Shown here in pieces: positions 1-9,001 of a DNA stretch of 64,000 bases (the stretch's first letter is position 1; each line of letters starts with the position of its first letter). The notes under the pieces were generated by a model. The model searched no databases and was not told the origin of the DNA. It worked only from the letters and a program-made list of their open reading frames with translations. The stretch is from Halomonas heilongjiangensis (GTDB taxonomy: Bacteria; Pseudomonadota; Gammaproteobacteria; Pseudomonadales; Halomonadaceae): assembly GCF_002879645.1 (NCBI RefSeq), contig NZ_PNRE01000100.1, forward strand, positions 1 to 64,000, given 5' to 3'. Both the position numbers and the translations under genes were made by a program.

Positions 1-1523
1 GGCCGCGGGCTGGCGATGGGCGCTTCGCTGGCGGCCGGGCCGGCGGCCCCCAGGTCGGTGGCAATGGCCTCGCCCTGCTCCTGCCAGAGTTGCCGTTCCT
101 CCTCGCTGGCCCGGGGCGAGAACAGGCCGGTCTGCGCATAGACCAGGCCGATCACCGGGGACAGCCAGCAGGCGAAGGCCAGCGGGATGTACAGCAGGTT
201 CTCGACATTGCCGTCGGCGATGCCGAGCGCCAGGGCGCTGATCACGAAGGCCCCGCCGGCGTTCCACGGAATCAGCGGCGAGATGAGGGTCCCGCCTTCC
301 TCGATGGCGCGGGACAGGTTGAGGGTCGAATAGCCCATGCCGCGGTAGGTGGGGGCGTACATGCGGCCGGGCAGGGCGATGGAGAGGTAGGGGTCGCCGG
401 CGACCAGGTTGGTGGACACCGAGGTCAGCACCGCCGAGGTCTGCAGCCCGGCGAAGCTACGCACCTTGGTCATGATCGCGCGGATGATCGCCTCCAGGCA
501 GCCGGTCTTCTCCAGTGCGCCGCCGAAGCCCAGCGCGATGAGCACCAGCGAGATGGTCCACATCATCGACTGGATGCCGCCGCGGTTGAGCAGGCTGTCG
601 ATGGCGGCGACGCCGGTGTCGATGGAATAGCCGCTGTTGGCATAGGTCAGCACATCGTGCACGCCGACCCCCTGCACGAGCATGGCGGTGACCGCCCCGG
701 CCAGGGCGCCGGCGAACAGCGACGGGATGGGTGGCATGCGCTTGACCGCGAGCGCGATCACCAGCACCGCCGGCAGCAGCAGCCAGGCCGAGATGGTGAA
801 GTTCGCCTGCAGCGCGGCGGTGATGGCATCGATCCGCTCGAAGGAGGCGTTATCGTCGTCGATCAGGGTGAAGCCCGCCACCAGGTAGATGACGAAGGCG
901 ATCAGCATCGCCGGGATCGTCGTCGGCATCATGTTCTTGATATGCGAGAAGACGTCCGTGCCGGTGACCGCCGGAGCGAGGTTCGTGGTGTCGGAGAGCG
1001 GCGAGATCTTGTCGCCGAAGAAGGCGCCCGACACCACCGCGCCGGCGGTCCAGTACATCGGGATATCGAAGCCCGCGCCGATGCCCATCAGCGCCAGGCC
1101 CACCGTGCCGACCGTGCCCCAGGAGGTGCCCAGCGCCAGCGAGACGACCGAGCAGAGCAGCATGGCCGCCGCCAGGAAGATGGCCGGCGAGAGGATCGTC
1201 AGGCCGTAGTAGATCAGGGTCGGCACGGTGCCGCTGGCGATCCACACGCCGATGATCATGCCGACGCAGATCAACACCGAGACGGAGGGCAGGGACACGT
1301 GGATGACGTGAAAGATGCCCTCTTCGATCTGTTTCCAGCGGAAACCGAGTTTGACGCCGACCAGGGCCGTGATCGCCAGGCCGATGGCCAGGGGAATGTG
1401 GGGAGTGAAGTCGCCGAAATAGAACAGTTGTACCGCCAGTACCAGCAACGTCAGGACGACGGGCGTGAGCGCCAGCAACAGGCCTGGCTTTTGATAGTCG
1501 ATCGGACCTTCTGGAGTTGTCAT
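1..1523 (-). CDS. NhaC-family Na+/H+ antiporter (3' end outside window)
   Basis: Inner-membrane secondary transporter of the NhaC type, probably Na+/H+ or solute/cation exchange. The minus frame is open from an ATG at 1523 to the left edge (about 507 codons visible). It encodes long runs of hydrophobic helices and the NhaC-like stretches GTSWGTVGTVG and SGAFFGDKISPLSDTTNLAP. A conserved late block reads LISPLIPWNAGGAF. It starts 49 nt after the pipecolate oxidase gene on the same strand, so it is probably the last gene of the amaB-amaA unit and may import an amino acid or derivative. The exact substrate cannot be read from the sequence. The C-terminus is missing. Confidence 0.9.
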   Translation of the reverse strand, partial: MTTPEGPIDYQKPGLLLALTPVVLTLLVLAVQLFYFGDFTPHIPLAIGLAITALVGVKLGFRWKQIEEGIFHVIHVSLPSVSVLICVGMIIGVWIASGTVPTLIYYGLTILSPAIFLAAAMLLCSVVSLALGTSWGTVGTVGLALMGIGAGFDIPMYWTAGAVVSGAFFGDKISPLSDTTNLAPAVTGTDVFSHIKNMMPTTIPAMLIAFVIYLVAGFTLIDDDNASFERIDAITAALQANFTISAWLLLPAVLVIALAVKRMPPIPSLFAGALAGAVTAMLVQGVGVHDVLTYANSGYSIDTGVAAIDSLLNRGGIQSMMWTISLVLIALGFGGALEKTGCLEAIIRAIMTKVRSFAGLQTSAVLTSVSTNLVAGDPYLSIALPGRMYAPTYRGMGYSTLNLSRAIEEGGTLISPLIPWNAGGAFVISALALGIADGNVENLLYIPLAFACWLSPVIGLVYAQTGLFSPRASEEERQLWQEQGEAIATDLGAAGPAASEAPIASPR

Positions 1524-1572
1524 GTCGATTACCTTGGGGTTGGTATGTATTGTTTTTGTGGCTGGGCCAGAC

Positions 1573-2853
1573 TCAACTCAGTACGCGAAGGCACTGGCCC
1601 GTGTGGTAGAGCGTGAAGCCACTTTCGTAGCTCGAGCTCCGGAGGGACTTGGCCCGTATCGGCCGGGGGGAGCGTATCGGCAAGGGCAGCGAGGCGTCAT
1701 CGCCGGTCGCCAAGTATCTGGCAAAACCCTTGCCCACCACGGTGCCGGTGGTGACGCCGCGTCCGTTGTAGCCCGAGACTCCCAATACGCCGGGCGCGAC
1801 CTCGAAGAGACGCAGCGTATGGTCGGGTGTGAAGGCAATCCGTCCCGTCCAGGTGCATTCCCAATCGACCCTGCCCAGTTGGGGGAAGTAATGACGCTGG
1901 ATGCGGTTGGCCCAGCAGCGGAGATAGGACATCGGCCTGCCATCTCCACGGCCCAGGCTGCCGAGTATCAGGCGCCCTTCGGCATCGCGTCGCATGCTGC
2001 TCAGCACCAGGCGGGTATCCCAGGCACCCTGACGCTCGGGCAGGATGTCTCCGGCGAGTTCCGCGGGTAGCGGCCGGGAGGCGACCTGGAAGAAGTGGCC
2101 GGGAAAGAAGTGATGGCGGACTTCGTTCCAGCGATCCTCGGTATAGGCGTTCGTGGCGAGCACCAGGCGCTGGACCTTGACGCTGCCGTTGTCGGTCGTC
2201 ACCCGCCAGTCATCCCCCTCTCTGGTGACGGCGGTGGCGGCACTGTGGGTATGCAGGTGTGCGCCGGCCTCCTTGGCGGCACGCGCCAGGCCCCGAGTGT
2301 AGGCGGTGGGGTTCAGGGTGCCGGCCCGGTGGTCGAGCAGGGCGCGGCGGATGCGCCGGGTGCCCACGCGTTGTCGGCAGGCGTCTTCCTCGAGCAGCTC
2401 CACGGGGGCGCCGCGTCGCAGCCACTGCTCGGCGCGGCGCACGAGTTCCTGCTCGCCCTTGCCATTGTGGGCCAGGTGCAGGGAACCGGTGCGGGTCGCC
2501 TGGCAATCGATGCCGTGGCGCTCGATCAGCGAAAAGACTTCCGCGGGCGCGCCGCCGAGCACCGCGTTGGCGCGCTCGCCGATCTCCTCGCCCAGTGCCT
2601 CGAGGATGTCATCAGGCGGAATCCACAGTCCCGCGTTGACCAGGCCGACGTTGCGTCCCGAGGCACCGGTGGGGATGTCGCCTGCCTCGATCAGGGTCAC
2701 ACCGACGCCCATCTCGGCGAGGTGCAGCGCGGTACTGAGCCCGGTGATGCCGCCACCGATGACCGCCACCTCGGCGGTGTGGTCGCCCAGCAGCGGGGCC
2801 AGGTTCAAGGGGGGTTCCGGCGACGTGTCATACCAAAGACAACGCTCCTTCAT
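1573..2853 (-). CDS. amaA: FAD-dependent L-pipecolate oxidase (AmaA-like)
   Basis: Predicted flavoprotein of the DAO/sarcosine-oxidase family oxidising L-pipecolate to piperideine-6-carboxylate in the D-lysine/pipecolate route. 426 aa from ATG 2853. That start places a GGGAGT-type ribosome site upstream; an in-frame ATG at 2934 would add an unlikely basic tail. The N-terminal dinucleotide-binding motif VIGGGITGLSTA follows the segment MKERCLWYD. The C-terminus ends in YHTGQCLRV, as in the pipecolate oxidases I know. Adjacency to an AmaB-like dehydrogenase is the main support for the name. Without that context it would only be called an FAD amine oxidase. Confidence 0.8.
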   Translation of the reverse strand: MKERCLWYDTSPEPPLNLAPLLGDHTAEVAVIGGGITGLSTALHLAEMGVGVTLIEAGDIPTGASGRNVGLVNAGLWIPPDDILEALGEEIGERANAVLGGAPAEVFSLIERHGIDCQATRTGSLHLAHNGKGEQELVRRAEQWLRRGAPVELLEEDACRQRVGTRRIRRALLDHRAGTLNPTAYTRGLARAAKEAGAHLHTHSAATAVTREGDDWRVTTDNGSVKVQRLVLATNAYTEDRWNEVRHHFFPGHFFQVASRPLPAELAGDILPERQGAWDTRLVLSSMRRDAEGRLILGSLGRGDGRPMSYLRCWANRIQRHYFPQLGRVDWECTWTGRIAFTPDHTLRLFEVAPGVLGVSGYNGRGVTTGTVVGKGFARYLATGDDASLPLPIRSPRPIRAKSLRSSSYESGFTLYHTGQCLRVLS

Positions 2854-2970
2854 GATGACTCCCGTGCCTGGACCGGTTGCCGAAGGCCTCGGCGAGCGGC
2901 GACTCCATTGCTCTCTTGCCAGCGGCTCTGACATTGTTCTTTTCCCCGAGAGGATGTGTGTCCGCCAATA

Positions 2971-2994
2971 GGCCGCCGCCAGGGCGGCGGCCTG
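2971..2994 (-). terminator. GC-rich hairpin after amaB
   Basis: Perfect inverted repeat AGGCCGCCGCC / GGCGGCGGCCT just after the amaB stop codon on the minus strand, with no clear T-tract. It may attenuate read-through into amaA rather than stop it fully. Confidence 0.5.
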
Positions 2995-3009
2995 TTCGCC
3001 CCGGTGGTA

Positions 3010-4503
3010 TCAGTCGAACTTGATGCCCTGGGCCAGGGGCAGCTCGCGGGAGTAGTTGACGGTGTTGGTCTGGCGACGCATGTAGGTCTTCCACACATCG
3101 GAGCCCGACTCGCGGCCGCCACCGGTCTCCTTCTCGCCACCGAAGGCGCCGCCGATCTCGGCGCCACTGGGGCCGATGTTGACGTTGGCGATGCCGCAGT
3201 CGCTGCCGACGGCGGAGACGAAGGTCTCGGCCTCGCGGACGTCGGTGGTGAAGATGCACGACGACAGCCCCTGGGGCACGTCGTTGTTCAGGGCGATGGC
3301 CTCATCGAGGTCGCTGTAGCCGAGCACGTAGAGGATCGGCGCGAAGGTCTCGTTCCTGACCAGCTCGTCCTGGGCCTCGACTTCGACGATGGCCGGTGCC
3401 ACGTAATACCCCTCGGGGTGTTGCTCGCCCAGCCGGCGCTCGCCGCCGAACACCCTGGCGCCCTGCTCGCGGGCCTGGGTCAGCACCGCCTGCATGGCAT
3501 CGAAGGCCTGGCGGTCGATCAGCGGGCCGATCAGGCTGCCCTCCAGGGGGTTGCCGATGGAGATGCCGGCGTAGGCCTGCTTCAGGCGCTCGACGACCTC
3601 CGCCCGAATGGACTCATGAACCACCAGTCGGCGCAGGGTGGTGCAGCGCTGGCCGGCGGTGCCCACCGCCGAGAACAGGATGGCACGCACCGCCATGTCG
3701 AGGTCGGCGCTGGGCGTCAGGATCATGGCGTTGTTGCCGCCCAGCTCGAGGATGCTGCGCCCGAAGCGCGCGGCGACACGGGGACCGATTTCGCGGCCCA
3801 TGCGGGTGCTGCCGGTGGCGCTGATCAGGGGCACGCGGGGGTCGTTGACCAGCCGTTCACCCGGCTCACGCTCGCCGATGATCACCTGGCTGAGATGCGC
3901 GGGGGCGTCATCGCCGAACTCGGCCATGGCGCGCTCCAGCAGCGCCTGGCAGGCCAGCGCGGTGAGCGGGGTCTTCTCGGAAGGCTTCCACAGCAGGCTG
4001 TCGCCGCAGACCAGCGCCAGGGCCGCGTTCCAGGCCCAGGGGGCGACCGGGAAGTTGAAGGCGGTGATCAGGCCGACCGGGCCCAGCGGATGCCAGGACT
4101 CGCGCATGTGGTGGCCGGGGCGCTCGGAGGCGATGGTCAAGCCGAAGAGCTGACGCGACTGGCCCACGGCCAGGTCGCAGATGTCGATCATCTCCTGAAC
4201 TTCGCCGAGGCCCTCCTGGAGGATCTTGCCGCACTCCCAGGTGACCAGCGCCCCGAGGTCCTCCTTGTGGCGGCGCAGTTGGTCGCCGAATAGCCGGACC
4301 AGCTCGCCGCGGCGCGGGGCGGGGACCTCGCGCCAAGCCAGGAAGGCCTGCTGGGCGGCGTCGATGGCGGCATCGACCTGGTCGGGGGTGGCGGGCGTGA
4401 GGCGGCCGATGACGCTGCCGTCGATGGGAGTGGTGACCACCAGGTCGCCCTGCTGATACTGCTCGGCGGCAACGCCGAGGCGCTGCATGATAGCGTTAAT
4501 CAT
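3010..4503 (-). CDS. amaB: Piperideine-6-carboxylate / aminoadipate-semialdehyde dehydrogenase (AmaB, ALDH7-like)
   Basis: Cytosolic NAD(P)-dependent aldehyde dehydrogenase that would convert piperideine-6-carboxylate to 2-aminoadipate. 497 aa from ATG 4503, which has an AGGAGA ribosome site; an upstream in-frame ATG at 4596 lies inside the divergent promoter and is rejected. Visible ALDH landmarks are the glutamate motif LELGGNNA and the catalytic cysteine in GTAGQRCTTLRR, the ALDH7-type form. The cofactor-binding block is FNFPVAPWAWN. First gene of the minus-strand unit amaB-amaA-antiporter, divergent from a LysR regulator. Confidence 0.85.
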   Translation of the reverse strand: MINAIMQRLGVAAEQYQQGDLVVTTPIDGSVIGRLTPATPDQVDAAIDAAQQAFLAWREVPAPRRGELVRLFGDQLRRHKEDLGALVTWECGKILQEGLGEVQEMIDICDLAVGQSRQLFGLTIASERPGHHMRESWHPLGPVGLITAFNFPVAPWAWNAALALVCGDSLLWKPSEKTPLTALACQALLERAMAEFGDDAPAHLSQVIIGEREPGERLVNDPRVPLISATGSTRMGREIGPRVAARFGRSILELGGNNAMILTPSADLDMAVRAILFSAVGTAGQRCTTLRRLVVHESIRAEVVERLKQAYAGISIGNPLEGSLIGPLIDRQAFDAMQAVLTQAREQGARVFGGERRLGEQHPEGYYVAPAIVEVEAQDELVRNETFAPILYVLGYSDLDEAIALNNDVPQGLSSCIFTTDVREAETFVSAVGSDCGIANVNIGPSGAEIGGAFGGEKETGGGRESGSDVWKTYMRRQTNTVNYSRELPLAQGIKFD

Positions 4504-4575
4504 TCTTTCTCCTATCGTTGTCGTCAGTGGATCATATGAACGCAGTATCACCAGGGTGGTGAAGCGCCAGCAAAC

Positions 4576-4594
4576 GATGTTTAATCCAAACATC
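4576..4594. promoter_or_regulatory. LysR-type operator (7-bp inverted repeat)
   Basis: Perfect inverted repeat GATGTTT-N5-AAACATC, with the T-N11-A type spacing of LysR operators. It is centred in the 123-nt gap between divergent amaB and lysR. It is the obvious candidate site for the adjacent regulator. Confidence 0.65.
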
Positions 4595-4626
4595 ATTCCT
4601 TATTTTCGTGACCCAGGGTGGCCAGC

Positions 4627-5523
4627 ATGAGTCGACCGCACCTTCCTTCCCTTGCCGGGCTGCAGTGTTTCGAAGCGGCCGCCAGGCACCTGAGCTTCAC
4701 GCGGGCCGCCGACGAGCTGAGCCTGACCCAGAGCGCGGTGAGCAAGCAGGTCGCCCAGCTGGAGTCGATGCTCCAGCATCCGCTCTTCAGGCGCATACGG
4801 CGGCGCCTGCAGCTGACGCCGGAAGGGGCGGTGTATCTCAACGAGGCGCGCAAGATCCTCGCCCATGTGGAGATGTCGACGCGCTACATGCAGTCCTATG
4901 GTGGCAAGTCCGATGTCCTGAACGTGGCCACCCTGCCGACCTTCGGGGCCCGCTGGCTGATTCCGCGTCTCAATGGCTTTCGCTATCGCCATCCCGATAT
5001 CAACCTGAACATCATCAATCGCTCCGAGCCCTTCGACATGGAGGAAGAGCGGGTCGAGGTGGTGTTCTTCTTCGGTCATGGCGCCTGGCCGAGAACGGAG
5101 TGCATCAAGATACGCGATGAGGAGATGGTGCCGGTCTGCGCTCCCGCCATCCTGGATGGGTTGGCGATCGATGAGCCGCTGGACCTGACCCGGCTGGTGC
5201 TGCTGCAGAGCGCGACTCGCCCGGAGGCCTGGCATGACTGGTTCGAGGCCCAGCAGCAGTATACCGAGCACAGCTACCATGGCCCGCGGTTCGATTCGTT
5301 CTACATGGCCTTGCGCGCCGCCCAGGCCGGTTGTGGCGTCGCCTTGCTGCCGCACTTTCTCGCCCAGGAGGAGCTCGAGGAGGGCAAGCTGGTCATTCCC
5401 TGGGGCTTCCGCTTGAGGAGCCGCGACGCCTATTACATGGCCTACCCGGAGCACATGGCGGAAGTGGGCAAGGTCCGCTCATTCGTGGATTGGATCCATG
5501 ATAAAATTCAAGGGGTTCAGTGA
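4627..5523 (+). CDS. LysR-family regulator (GcvA-like)
   Basis: 298-aa transcription factor starting at ATG 4627; a GTG nine bases upstream is also possible. The N-terminal winged helix-turn-helix reads FTRAADELSLTQSAVSKQ (about residues 25-45). An effector-binding domain follows and includes LNVATLPTFGARWLIPRL, typical of the GcvA/AmpR branch. It is transcribed away from amaB across a gap with a perfect LysR-like inverted repeat, so it probably controls the pipecolate unit in response to a pathway intermediate. It may also read into the MOSC gene 18 nt downstream. Confidence 0.9.
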   Translation: MSRPHLPSLAGLQCFEAAARHLSFTRAADELSLTQSAVSKQVAQLESMLQHPLFRRIRRRLQLTPEGAVYLNEARKILAHVEMSTRYMQSYGGKSDVLNVATLPTFGARWLIPRLNGFRYRHPDINLNIINRSEPFDMEEERVEVVFFFGHGAWPRTECIKIRDEEMVPVCAPAILDGLAIDEPLDLTRLVLLQSATRPEAWHDWFEAQQQYTEHSYHGPRFDSFYMALRAAQAGCGVALLPHFLAQEELEEGKLVIPWGFRLRSRDAYYMAYPEHMAEVGKVRSFVDWIHDKIQGVQ

Positions 5524-5541
5524 CGATCCAGGGAGTCGAGG

Positions 5542-6378
5542 ATGCGCATCACCCAGCTCAACATCTATCCGGTCAAGTCGCTGCGCGGCATCGCCCTCGA
5601 GCAGGCGACGCTGGGCCCACGCGGGCTCGCCTTCGATCGTCACTGGATGGTCGTCGACGATGTCGGCCGCTTCGTCACCCAGCGCCAGCTGCCGCGCATG
5701 GCCCAGGTGGCGGTGCGCCTCGACGCCGAGGCGCTGGTGCTGGAACACCCCGAGGTCCCGCCGCTGCGGATCGCGCTGGCGCGGGACGACCAGCCGCGGG
5801 TCACCACCCATGTCTGGGAGGACCAGTGCCAGGGGCTCGATGAGGGCGCCGAGGCCGCCGACTGGCTGGGCCGGGTGCTGGGCGACTGGAAGGGCAGCGG
5901 CCTGCGGCTGGTGCGCTTCGCGCCGGATCAGCAGCGTCGCGTGGACCCGCGCTACCAGCAGGGCGAGCAGGCGCATACCGCCTACGCCGATGGTTTCCCG
6001 TTCCTGGTGACGGCCGAGTCGTCGCTGGCGGTCCTCAACGAGGTGCTCGTGGCCAAGGGGGAGGACGCGGTCCCCATGGCCCGCTTCCGGCCCAACATCG
6101 TCGTCGAGGGCAGCGCTCCCTTCGCCGAGCACGGCTGGGACGCCCTGGCCGGCGATGGTTATCGGCTGGGCATGCGCAAGCCCTGCCAGCGCTGCAAGAT
6201 CATCACCCTCGACCAGCAGACCGGCGAGGCCCCGGCACCGAAGGAGCCGCTACGGACCCTGGCCGGCATGAGCCTGGCGACGGGGGCCTATTTCGGCCAC
6301 AACGCCACCCTGCTGGACGGCGAGGACCGGACGATCCGGGTGGGCGATACGCTGGAAGCGGAAACCTCGGCCGGTTGA
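5542..6378 (+). CDS. MOSC-domain protein (YcbX-like, molybdenum cofactor carrier/reductase)
   Basis: 278 aa with an N-terminal beta-barrel segment starting MRITQLNIYPVKSLRG and a MOSC domain. The MOSC part carries RFRPNIVVEG and the conserved cysteine in RKPCQRCKIITLD, the presumed Mo-ligand position. Family members such as YcbX and mARC reduce N-hydroxylated compounds using Moco and a ferredoxin partner. This protein lacks the C-terminal 2Fe-2S domain that YcbX has. It lies 18 nt after lysR, so co-transcription is likely, but a functional tie to pipecolate catabolism is not evident. Confidence 0.85.
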   Translation: MRITQLNIYPVKSLRGIALEQATLGPRGLAFDRHWMVVDDVGRFVTQRQLPRMAQVAVRLDAEALVLEHPEVPPLRIALARDDQPRVTTHVWEDQCQGLDEGAEAADWLGRVLGDWKGSGLRLVRFAPDQQRRVDPRYQQGEQAHTAYADGFPFLVTAESSLAVLNEVLVAKGEDAVPMARFRPNIVVEGSAPFAEHGWDALAGDGYRLGMRKPCQRCKIITLDQQTGEAPAPKEPLRTLAGMSLATGAYFGHNATLLDGEDRTIRVGDTLEAETSAG

Positions 6379-6420
6379 GGTCGACCCGGCGATGGATTAC
6401 CGGCGCTGGGAGGCCCTGAG

Positions 6421-6641
6421 GAACTCCCAGGATTCTTGCTGGAAACATCAGTATGTTGAGGGTGTTTTGGCGGTGGACTGCCAGCGCTGCCGGTGCCTAT
6501 GGGGTCAGACCCCGGCGGCGTCGAATCCGCTCGCAAGGCGCACCATGACGGGCTTCGTGACCTGGTTGGGGTCTGACCCCATAGGGGCAGCCTCGGCGCC
6601 TTTTCCGGCGGATATGCCGCCATCGTCGAGAAGTTTGTGAG
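6421..6641. repeat. Palindrome-bearing repeat, copy 1 (inverted copy at 53.6-53.8 kb)
   Basis: About 220 bp with a clearly similar copy in opposite orientation at 53598-53806. It contains a perfect 18-bp inverted pair, CCTATGGGGTCAGACCCC near 6496-6513 and its complement at 6568-6585. Each half is itself built on the palindrome GGGGTCAGACCCC. No transposase is encoded. It has the look of a non-autonomous mobile element or RAYT/REP-associated unit and fills the gap between the MOSC gene and the next transporter. Confidence 0.75.
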
Positions 6642-6662
6642 GAGACCCCAGGAGGTACGCCA

Positions 6663-6698
6663 GTGAGCATCCTGCTGAAACGCACCGTCGATGCGTGA
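6663..6698 (+). other. 11-codon frame coupled to the downstream transporter
   Basis: A GTG with a strong AGGAGGT ribosome site opens a short frame (SILLKRTVDA after the start). Its last codons overlap the ATG of the transporter at 6691, whose own ribosome site is poor. It is either a coupling leader peptide or the residual tail of a gene removed by the adjacent repeat. Confidence 0.35.
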
Positions 6699-7662
6699 CC
6701 GGCTCGAGAAGTACCAGGTCTTCCTCTACCTGGCGGCGGTCCTCGCCGGCCTGGCGGTGGGCACTCACTCACCCGGCAGGGTCGGCGTGCTCGAGGCCCT
6801 GCTCTGGCCGCTGCTGGGTCTGCTGCTCTATGCGACCTTCACCCAGGTGCCCCTGGTGGGGCTGCATCGGCGGTTGGCGAATGCGCGCTTTCTGGCCGCG
6901 GCGGTGCTCGGCAACTTCGTGGTGATTCCGCCGGTCGTGTGGGGCCTGGTGCAGTGGCTGCCGGCGGACCCGGCGCTGCGGCTCGGGGTGCTGCTGGTAC
7001 TGCTGGTGCCCTGTACCGACTGGTTTCTCTCCTTCACCCACCTCGGCGGGGGCGACACCCCGACCGCCATCGCCTTCACCCCGCTGAGCCTGCTGCTGCA
7101 GCTCGTCCTGCTGCCGCTCTACCTCTGGCTGTTCCTGGGCCAGGCGGGGCTGGCCGGCCTGATCCAGCGGGAGCTGCTGCTGGCCTTCGGCGGACTGATC
7201 CTGCTGCCGCTGGCGGCGGCCTTCATCTCCGAGCACTGGGCCGGCCGGGCGCCGAGGCGCCGGCGGCTGATCGAGGGGCTGGGCTGGCTGCCGATCCCGC
7301 TGCTGGCGCTGGTGCTGTTCGCGGTGGCGGCAGGGCAGGTCGATCAGGTGGTCGGTGCCCCGGGGCTGATCGGCTGGCTGCTGCCGGTGTTCGTGGCCTT
7401 CCTGATCATCGCGGCGCTGCTGGCGCGTCTCATGGCCTGGGCCTTCCGGCTGCCGGCCGCCCAGGGCCGGGTGCTGGCCTTCAGCTTCGGCTCGCGCAAC
7501 TCCTTCGTGGTGTTGCCGCTGGCCCTGGCGCTACCGGCCGGCCTCGAGGCGGCGGTGATCGTGGTGGTCGTTCAGTCGCTGGTGGAGCTGTTCGGCATGC
7601 TGCTCTTCCTGTGGCTGGTGCCGAGGCGGCTGTTTCCAATGCTGGACGGGCGAGACCATTGA
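6691..7662 (+). CDS. ACR3 / bile-acid:sodium symporter superfamily transporter
   Basis: 323-aa membrane protein with about ten predicted helices. The central motif LVPCTDWFLSFTHL corresponds to the conserved PCT region of ACR3-type arsenite transporters, and a late motif reads SFGSRNSFVVLPLAL. ACR3 and bile-acid:sodium symporters share the fold, and no arsenic genes (arsR, arsC) are next to it. The substrate is therefore open; it may export arsenite or carry an organic anion. Its own ribosome site is weak; an overlapping 11-codon frame with a strong site may couple its translation. Confidence 0.75.
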   Translation: MRDRLEKYQVFLYLAAVLAGLAVGTHSPGRVGVLEALLWPLLGLLLYATFTQVPLVGLHRRLANARFLAAAVLGNFVVIPPVVWGLVQWLPADPALRLGVLLVLLVPCTDWFLSFTHLGGGDTPTAIAFTPLSLLLQLVLLPLYLWLFLGQAGLAGLIQRELLLAFGGLILLPLAAAFISEHWAGRAPRRRRLIEGLGWLPIPLLALVLFAVAAGQVDQVVGAPGLIGWLLPVFVAFLIIAALLARLMAWAFRLPAAQGRVLAFSFGSRNSFVVLPLALALPAGLEAAVIVVVVQSLVELFGMLLFLWLVPRRLFPMLDGRDH

Positions 7663-7708
7663 GCCAGGGCTTGATACTTCGCTCGACGGGTTCGCCCTGC
7701 CTTCCGGA

Positions 7709-8998
7709 TCAAATGCGTGAGGGAAGCCAGGTGACCAGGGCCGGGAAGCTGTAGGTCAGGACCATCGTCAAGACGATCAGGCCGATGAACGGCCAGGCCG
7801 CGGCATAGATGTCCTTCAGACTCACCTCGCGTGGGCTCGAGGCGCTGAGGGCGAACAGGGCGTAGCCGAAGGGCGGCGTGATTGCACCGAGGGTGAGGTT
7901 CAGGAGGAAAAGCGTCCAGAAGACCAGTGGGTCGAACCCGAAGATGGCAAGCAACGGCTTGTAGATCGGGATGAGGATCAACATCAGCGCGATCTGATCC
8001 AGGAACATGCACAGCACGAAGGGAATCAGCATCAGCAGGATCAGGACCGCCAGCGTCGAGAGGTCCAGGGCCGTGAGGAAGGCCACCAGCTCGTGAGTGA
8101 ATCCCGAGAACGCCATCAGCTGAGTGAGAATCTTCGAGGCCGCCATGATCAGCAGGATCATCGATGACATCAGCATGGCCCCCTTCAGGGCTTCGACCAC
8201 CATCTTCACCGTGAGCTTGCGATAGATCGCGGCGATGACCAGGGCACCCACGACGCCACTGGCGGCGGACTCGCTGGGGGTGGCGATGCCGAGCAGGATC
8301 AGCCCCAGGACCGAGAAGATCACGATGGAAAACGGCATCAGCGATATCACGGCCATCCAGATGGGCCGCCGTGACCGGGTCTCCGGGCGCTCGAGGTCCC
8401 GGGTGGGATCGAGGTGGAGCGTTATCTGGACATAGAGAAAGAAGAGTGCCCCCGCGACGAGGCCTGGTAGCACGCCGGCCGCGAGCAGTGCCGAAATCGA
8501 GGTGCCCGAGAGCATGCCGATCAGCACGACGAGGAAACTCGGCGGGATGATCGGGGCGAGGCAGGAGCCCCCGAGAATGAGACCCGCGAGCAGCTTGCGA
8601 TCACCGCCGCGCTTGATACCTTCGACCATGACGGTGCGGCCGAGCATGGCGGCCACGGCGACGGCCGAGCCAGAGAGCGCGCCCAGGAGAACCGAGATCA
8701 CCACGACGATGACATATTGCCGGCCGCGGATGCGGCCAATGATGTCGTCGACAGCGTCGAACAGGATCGCAATGCAGCCCGAGCGGAAGAGCAGCTCCCC
8801 CATGAGAATGAACAGCGGCACCGTGACCAGCTCCGCGGTGGTGACCGTATCGAGGATCGAGGCCGAGAAGATCGACAGCATCTGCGGCCCCATCAGCAGG
8901 ACGGCGGCGATGATGTTGAAGCCGAAGAAGGCAGCAAAGACGGGGACGCCAAGCAGGAAGAGCCCGGCCAGAGTGAGGAAACCGGCATAGATCGCCAT
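7709..8998 (-). CDS. TRAP transporter large membrane subunit (DctM-like)
   Basis: 429-aa, roughly 12-helix channel subunit of a tripartite ATP-independent periplasmic transporter. Visible DctM features are the N-terminal LTLAGLFLLGVPVFAAFFG block, the motif GGSCLAPIIPPS and the late block GAITPPFGYALFALS. The start codon lies 3 nt after the small-subunit stop, so the two are translationally linked. It is the last gene of the catabolic operon running 13041 to 7709. Its likely role is sodium-driven uptake of the aromatic acid degraded by the cluster. Confidence 0.92.
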   Translation of the reverse strand: MAIYAGFLTLAGLFLLGVPVFAAFFGFNIIAAVLLMGPQMLSIFSASILDTVTTAELVTVPLFILMGELLFRSGCIAILFDAVDDIIGRIRGRQYVIVVVISVLLGALSGSAVAVAAMLGRTVMVEGIKRGGDRKLLAGLILGGSCLAPIIPPSFLVVLIGMLSGTSISALLAAGVLPGLVAGALFFLYVQITLHLDPTRDLERPETRSRRPIWMAVISLMPFSIVIFSVLGLILLGIATPSESAASGVVGALVIAAIYRKLTVKMVVEALKGAMLMSSMILLIMAASKILTQLMAFSGFTHELVAFLTALDLSTLAVLILLMLIPFVLCMFLDQIALMLILIPIYKPLLAIFGFDPLVFWTLFLLNLTLGAITPPFGYALFALSASSPREVSLKDIYAAAWPFIGLIVLTMVLTYSFPALVTWLPSRI

Positions 8999-9001
8999 GG
9001 G

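Noticed and set aside
90..1616. Long plus-strand open frame (508 codons) opposite the NhaC gene
   Set aside because: Its product is Gly/Asp/Arg-rich without motifs, while the minus frame encodes a recognisable membrane transporter. It is an antisense artefact of high GC.
2956..4293. 445-codon plus-strand frame opposite amaB
   Set aside because: No motifs. ALDH catalytic residues are encoded on the other strand.
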